Assembly: GCF_003056725.1 (NCBI RefSeq)
Contig: NZ_QBKZ01000016.1
Span: 419,936-455,828 of the forward strand
Length of the DNA: 35,893 nt
Direction of reading: 5' to 3'
From: Mangrovicoccus ximenensis
GTDB taxonomy: Bacteria > Pseudomonadota > Alphaproteobacteria > Rhodobacterales > Rhodobacteraceae
Shown piece after piece: positions 32,379-35,893 of this stretch; within the stretch, counting starts at the first letter, position 1, and the number at the start of each line of letters is the position of its first letter. The position numbers and the translations under genes were made by a program. Under the pieces are notes generated by a model. The model searched no databases, had not been told where the DNA came from, and saw nothing but the letters and a program-made list of their open reading frames with translations.

Positions 32379-34898
32379 ATGGAGATCGCCGCCCTCACCG
32401 CCATCGCTGCCGGCCTGTTCTTCTTCGTGGGGGTGTCGGAACCCCTCGCGGACCGGCTGAGGCTGCCCTACAGCGTGATCCTCGCCATAGTCGGGATCCT
32501 GATCGGCACCGGTTCCGCCCTGTTCCTGCGGGTGGATTTCGCCAATGAGCTGAACTTCATAGCCGAGAACCTGACCAACCTTCCGGTCCGGGCGAACACC
32601 TTCCTCTACATCTTCCTGCCGACATTGCTGTTCCAGGTGACGCTGGGGATCGACATCCGGCGGATCCTCGACGACTGGGTGCCGATCCTGCTCCTGGCGG
32701 TGGTCGCGGTGGTGCTCTCGACGCTGTTCATCGGCGGTGCGCTCTACGGGCTGGGGATTACCACGCTCTTCGTCGGGCTGCTGGTCGGCTCGGTCGTCTC
32801 GACCACCGACCCTTCGGCGGTGGCCAGCATCTTCCGGTCGCTGTCCGCGCCGAAGCGGCTGGGGCGGATCATCGAGGGCGAGAGCCTGCTGAACGACGCC
32901 GCGGCGATCGCGCTGTTCGGCCTCTTCGTCACCTATGTCATGGTCGGCATGCCCGACCCGACCATCGCCGATGCGCTGGAGCAGTTCCCCTATCTCGTCG
33001 CCGGCGGCGCCGCGGTCGGCTGGGTGATGGGGCGGCTCGGCATCTGGCTGATGTCGATGCTCAACCGGTTCGAGCTGGCCCAGGTCAGCATCTCGGTCGC
33101 CCTGCCCTACATGTCCTACGTGATCACCGAGCAGTTCGTTTCGGCCTCGGGCGTGATCTCGGTGGTGGTCTGCGGGCTGACCGCGAACTTCCTCGGGCCG
33201 GGGCGGATCGATCCGGCGCGCTGGTCGAAGCTGACCGAGGTCTGGGACATCCTCGCGCATTGGGCCGGGGCGCTGATCTTCATCCTGGCCGCGATCCTGA
33301 TCCCCGAACTGATGGCGACGGCGACCTGGATCGACGCGGCCTATGTCGCGGTCGTGGCCATCGCGGCCTTCGCGGCGCGCGCGGCGGTGCTGTTCCTGCT
33401 GCTGCCCGGGCTGACGCTGCTGAAGCTCTCGCCCAGGGTGGAGACGCCCTACAAGGCGGCGATCCTCTGGGGCGGGCTGCGCGGCGCGGTCACGCTGGCG
33501 CTGGCGCTGGCGGTGACGGAAAACGCCCGCGTGCCCGACTCGATCCAGCGCACGGTCGGCATCCTGGCGACCGGCTTCACCCTCTTCACGCTGATGGTGC
33601 AGGGCACGACGCTCCGGATGGTGATCGGCTGGCTGAAGCTCGACCGGCTGTCGCCGATCGACACCGCGCTGTCCAAGCAGGTCCTGGCCGTCGCGCTGCA
33701 ATCGGTGCGCGAACGCGTCTCGGTGGCGACCGAGAATTACGACCTCAGCCGCGACATCGCCCGCGCCGAGGCCAAGACCTTCGGCGAGCGGCTCGACAAG
33801 GCGGTGGAGGCTGCGGAATCCGAAAAAGGCGTGCATGACCGCGACCGCATCACGCTGGGCCTGATCGCGCTCGCGGGGCATGAGCGCGACCTGGTGGACC
33901 GCGGCTTCGAATCCGGCCTGATGTCGCCCAAGGTCTACGAACTGGCGCGCGGGCTGGCGGCACGGGTGATGGAATCCACCCGCAGCGGCGGCCGGACCGG
34001 CTACCGCACCGCCTATCGCAGCGGCATGGGATTCACCGCGTCCTTCCGGCTGGCGGTGGTGCTCGACAACCGCACCCGCATCTCGCGCCCGCTGGCCAAC
34101 ATGACCGCCAGCCGCTTCGAGTTCCTGCTGGCGCAGCGGCTGGTGATGAAGGGGCTGCACGATTTCATCGACACCCGCATCCGCCGCATCCACCGCCGCC
34201 GCGTCGCCGACCTGCTGCACGAGCTGGTCGACCGCCGGATCGAGACGGTGGAACAGGCGCTCGAGGGGCTGAAGCTGCAATATCCCGGCTATGCCGAGAA
34301 GCTCGAGCGCCGCTTCATCCGCCGCATGGGGCTGCGCCTCGAACAGCAGGAGCTGGACGACCTGAAGGAAGAGGGGCTGATCGGCCCCGAGCTGCACCAG
34401 TCGCTGACCGCGCGGCTCGACAAGCTCGCCGCCAAGCAGCGCCGCCGCCCCAAGCTGGACCTGACGCTGCGCCGCGCCGATCTGGTGCGGCAGCTGCCGC
34501 TCTTCGCCGATCTCGACGACAAGACGGTGAAGCAGCTCGGCCGCTCGATGCTGACCCGCTATGCCGGGCCGGGCGAGCTGATCCGGCGGCGCACCGACAC
34601 GCCGCGCTCGGTTTTCTTCATCGCCTCGGGCGCGGTCGAGGTGAAAACGCAGATGCAGACCTACAGATTGGGGCGCGGCGACATGTTCGGCCAGATCGCC
34701 ATGCTGACCGGGCGCAAGTTCCGCGGCGATGTCTCGGCCATCGCGCCGACCACGCTGCTGGTGCTGGACGAGGCGCGGTTCATGGCGATGCTGCGCACCA
34801 ACAAGGCGCTGCGCAATTCGATCCTGGCCAGCGCCGAGGAACGCGACCTGCCCGAAGCGAGCCTGGTCCGGCTCAGGATGATGGTGGGCGAGGCCTGA
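32379..34898 (+). CDS. CPA1-type Na+/H+ antiporter with C-terminal cNMP-binding-like domain
   Basis: About 839-residue protein from the ATG at 32379 (a TTG at 32361 is possible; neither has a strong ribosome site). Residues 1 to about 410 form a 12-13-helix CPA1 antiporter: STTDPSAV, the electroneutral ND motif EGESLLNDAAAIALF and GGLRGAVTLALALA. A long charged helical region (about 430-690) follows, with repeated RRIHRRR and EQQELDDLKEEGLIG stretches. A cyclic-nucleotide-like domain (about 700-830) ends the protein. Its phosphate cassette reads FGQIAMLTGRKFRGD instead of FGEx...R(T/S)A, so cNMP binding is doubtful. The layout resembles plant SOS1 and sperm NHE. Role: Na+/K+ and pH homeostasis. 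Confidence 0.87.
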   Translation: MEIAALTAIAAGLFFFVGVSEPLADRLRLPYSVILAIVGILIGTGSALFLRVDFANELNFIAENLTNLPVRANTFLYIFLPTLLFQVTLGIDIRRILDDWVPILLLAVVAVVLSTLFIGGALYGLGITTLFVGLLVGSVVSTTDPSAVASIFRSLSAPKRLGRIIEGESLLNDAAAIALFGLFVTYVMVGMPDPTIADALEQFPYLVAGGAAVGWVMGRLGIWLMSMLNRFELAQVSISVALPYMSYVITEQFVSASGVISVVVCGLTANFLGPGRIDPARWSKLTEVWDILAHWAGALIFILAAILIPELMATATWIDAAYVAVVAIAAFAARAAVLFLLLPGLTLLKLSPRVETPYKAAILWGGLRGAVTLALALAVTENARVPDSIQRTVGILATGFTLFTLMVQGTTLRMVIGWLKLDRLSPIDTALSKQVLAVALQSVRERVSVATENYDLSRDIARAEAKTFGERLDKAVEAAESEKGVHDRDRITLGLIALAGHERDLVDRGFESGLMSPKVYELARGLAARVMESTRSGGRTGYRTAYRSGMGFTASFRLAVVLDNRTRISRPLANMTASRFEFLLAQRLVMKGLHDFIDTRIRRIHRRRVADLLHELVDRRIETVEQALEGLKLQYPGYAEKLERRFIRRMGLRLEQQELDDLKEEGLIGPELHQSLTARLDKLAAKQRRRPKLDLTLRRADLVRQLPLFADLDDKTVKQLGRSMLTRYAGPGELIRRRTDTPRSVFFIASGAVEVKTQMQTYRLGRGDMFGQIAMLTGRKFRGDVSAIAPTTLLVLDEARFMAMLRTNKALRNSILASAEERDLPEASLVRLRMMVGEA

Positions 34899-34916
34899 CG
34901 GCCCCGCCCGCGCGGC

Positions 34917-35006
34917 TCAGCCCAGCACCGAGGCGACGGCCTTCGCCGTGGCGCCCGCGATGCGGTCGGCTTCCGCCTCGGTCAGGCAGAAGGGCGGCGC
35001 GAAGCG
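34917..35006 (-). pseudogene. Class III aminotransferase, C-terminal fragment
   Basis: About 29 residues ending RFAPPFCLTEAEADRIAGATAKAVASVLG, the typical C-terminus of class III PLP aminotransferases (acetylornithine or omega-amino-acid type: LRFAPPLxLTxEEAD). The rest of the gene is missing and the upstream codons belong to the SPOR gene in another frame. Confidence 0.65.
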
Positions 35007-35445
35007 AGGCTTCGGCCGCGCTCGGCAGCACGCCGGCATCCTGCAGCGCTTCGTTGACCGCGTCGCGCAGCGTGCGCGCCTTGGCCACCGGAGCGATCTC
35101 CGCCACCGGCTGGTCGGTCTCGGCCAGCTGCACCGGCTCGGGCGCCAGGGTGATTTCCTCGGGAACGACCACATCGGCCGCCGAGGACAGCTCGGTCACC
35201 GACATGCCCTGATGCGCGGCCTCGAATCCGCCGGGCGTTTCCGGCGCGACGCGGGCCGGACCTTCGAGCGCGGCGATCACCGGGATGCCGTTGGTTTCCC
35301 GCATGGCGAGGTCATAGCCCCACCATCCGACGCCGACGACCAGCGCAAGCGAACAGCCTGCGCCGAGCCAGCCCATGAAGGAAGAGACGACGGCCTCGGA
35401 GGATACGTCGTCCGTGAAGTCCTCGGTGAATTCCGGGTTTGCCAT
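35003..35445 (-). pseudogene. SPOR-type membrane protein downstream of argS, 3'-truncated
   Basis: About 148 residues of the protein that follows argS in Rhodobacteraceae: acidic start MANPEFTEDFTDD, one membrane helix (about residues 26-46, LGAGCSLALVVGVGWWGYDLAM), then GIPVIAALEGPARVAPETPGGFEAAHQGMSV and an acidic periplasmic linker. The C-terminal SPOR (peptidoglycan-binding) domain is missing; identity ends at AEASLR near 35003. The frame reads on to 34873 with unrelated sequence. Its proximity to the argS 3' end (87 bases) is the natural arrangement. Confidence 0.75.
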
Positions 35446-35532
35446 CTATGCCCCATGCGGCGGACCTGTTGACCGGCCCGTCCTCTTGTCTGCGGTTCTG
35501 CCTCAATGCCCGCCGCCGGGGTCGCCGTTAGA

Positions 35533-35634
35533 TCAGCGCATTTCCTCCAGCGGGGTCACGCCAAGAATACCAAGCCCCGACGAAATCACAACGCCGACCG
35601 CACGGGGGAGCGCAATTTTCGCAGCCGTGGCTTG
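35533..35634 (-). pseudogene. argS: Arginyl-tRNA synthetase, C-terminal fragment
   Basis: About 33 residues ending ALPRAVGVVISSGLGILGVTPLEEMR, the C-terminus of the anticodon-binding domain of ArgS. TGA at 35535-35533, followed after 87 bases by the SPOR gene, the usual gene order. The fragment begins within a few bases of 35634, where plus-strand argS sequence starts; the two pieces point away from each other. Confidence 0.78.
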
Positions 35635-35893
35635 GGGACGTGACGGTGGAGCCGCCGCGCGACGCCTCGCATGGCGACATGGCCACCAATGCCGCGATGG
35701 TGCTGGCGAAACCGGCCAAGATGAAGCCGCGCGACATCGCCGAGGCGCTGGCCGCGAAGCTGCTCGAGGATCCGCGCGTGTCCGAGGCCGACGTGGCCGG
35801 TCCGGGCTTCCTCAACCTGACGCTGACCGCCGCCACCTGGCAGGCCGAAGTCGCGCAGATTCTCTCCCACGGACCGGCCTATGGCCGCTCGGA
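35635..35893 (+). pseudogene. argS: Arginyl-tRNA synthetase, N-terminal part lacking its start, runs off the window
   Basis: About 85 residues in the frame V-T-V-E-P-P-R-D: VTVEPPRDASHGDMATNAAMVLAKPAKM, DPRVSEADVAGPGFLNLTL, the Add-1 N-terminal tRNA-elbow-binding domain of ArgS (roughly residues 30-115). The first about 30 codons and the start are missing; the catalytic HIGH region would lie beyond base 35893. An internal GTG at 35640 is the only candidate start and lacks a ribosome site. Confidence 0.8.

Noticed and set aside
30414..34397. A 1327-codon minus-strand frame running from dppA through the antiporter region
   Set aside because: Only the part up to 32018 is dppA. The remainder is antisense to the antiporter, rich in His/Arg/Gln, and is open only because of GC-rich codon structure.
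1..35893. Prophage, gene transfer agent, CRISPR array, tRNA or rRNA genes
   Set aside because: No structural phage genes, integrase, regularly spaced repeats, T-arm-like tRNA sequences or rRNA segments were seen.

Overview
The window is GC-rich DNA (about two-thirds G+C by eye). It looks like a Rhodobacteraceae-type alphaproteobacterium: a dgt gene at the left end, an argS/SPOR-protein pair at the right end, an HDAC-like/xseB/ispA run, a two-gene isoquinoline 1-oxidoreductase locus, and Rhodobacter-like protein sequences throughout. I see no rRNA, tRNA, CRISPR array, prophage module or plasmid origin.

Layout. 1-3.4 kb: truncated dgt (+), a truncated membrane protein (-), then truncated ispA, intact xseB and an intact HDAC-like amidohydrolase (-). 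3.4-10.9 kb: a minus-strand CoA-ester catabolic operon (thiolase, DUF35, CaiB-type CoA-transferase, second CoA-transferase, BKACE, crotonase, HMG-CoA-lyase-like) whose last gene is cut and joined to the 3' part of an FAD amine oxidase. 11.6-14.1 kb: debris (aldehyde dehydrogenase start, transposase scrap, TPP-enzyme middle domain) and a 3'-truncated Gfo/Idh/MocA oxidoreductase. 14.4-18 kb: secreted HNH nuclease, SDR, intact iorA, iorB cut by a broken IS3 element. 18.2-22.8 kb: DUF4186 end, intact NhaD/ArsB-type transporter with a CBS partner, a small lectin-like protein, then GntR, M24, IS110 and rimI fragments. 22.9-27.1 kb: BMP-type nucleoside ABC operon ending in a truncated second permease. 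27.1-32 kb: dppABCDF-like peptide ABC operon (-) with dppF truncated at the same point. 32.4-34.9 kb: Na+/H+ antiporter with a cyclic-nucleotide-like domain. 34.9-35.9 kb: aminotransferase end, truncated SPOR protein, and argS split into two divergent pieces.

The dominant feature is a series of about 15 breakpoints. At most of them a gene stops mid-domain and an unrelated gene fragment begins, usually without an intact insertion sequence. The retained parts mostly keep open reading frames, so the breaks are very recent or are artefacts (amplification or assembly chimeras, including a fold-back-like join in argS). Several hit genes that are normally needed (argS, ispA, dgt, rimI). The most coherent biology is the 3.4-10.9 kb operon. 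It looks like a pathway that activates an acid to a CoA ester and shortens it, and two of its enzymes lack the catalytic glutamate usual for their families. I found no clear novel defence or mobile system.
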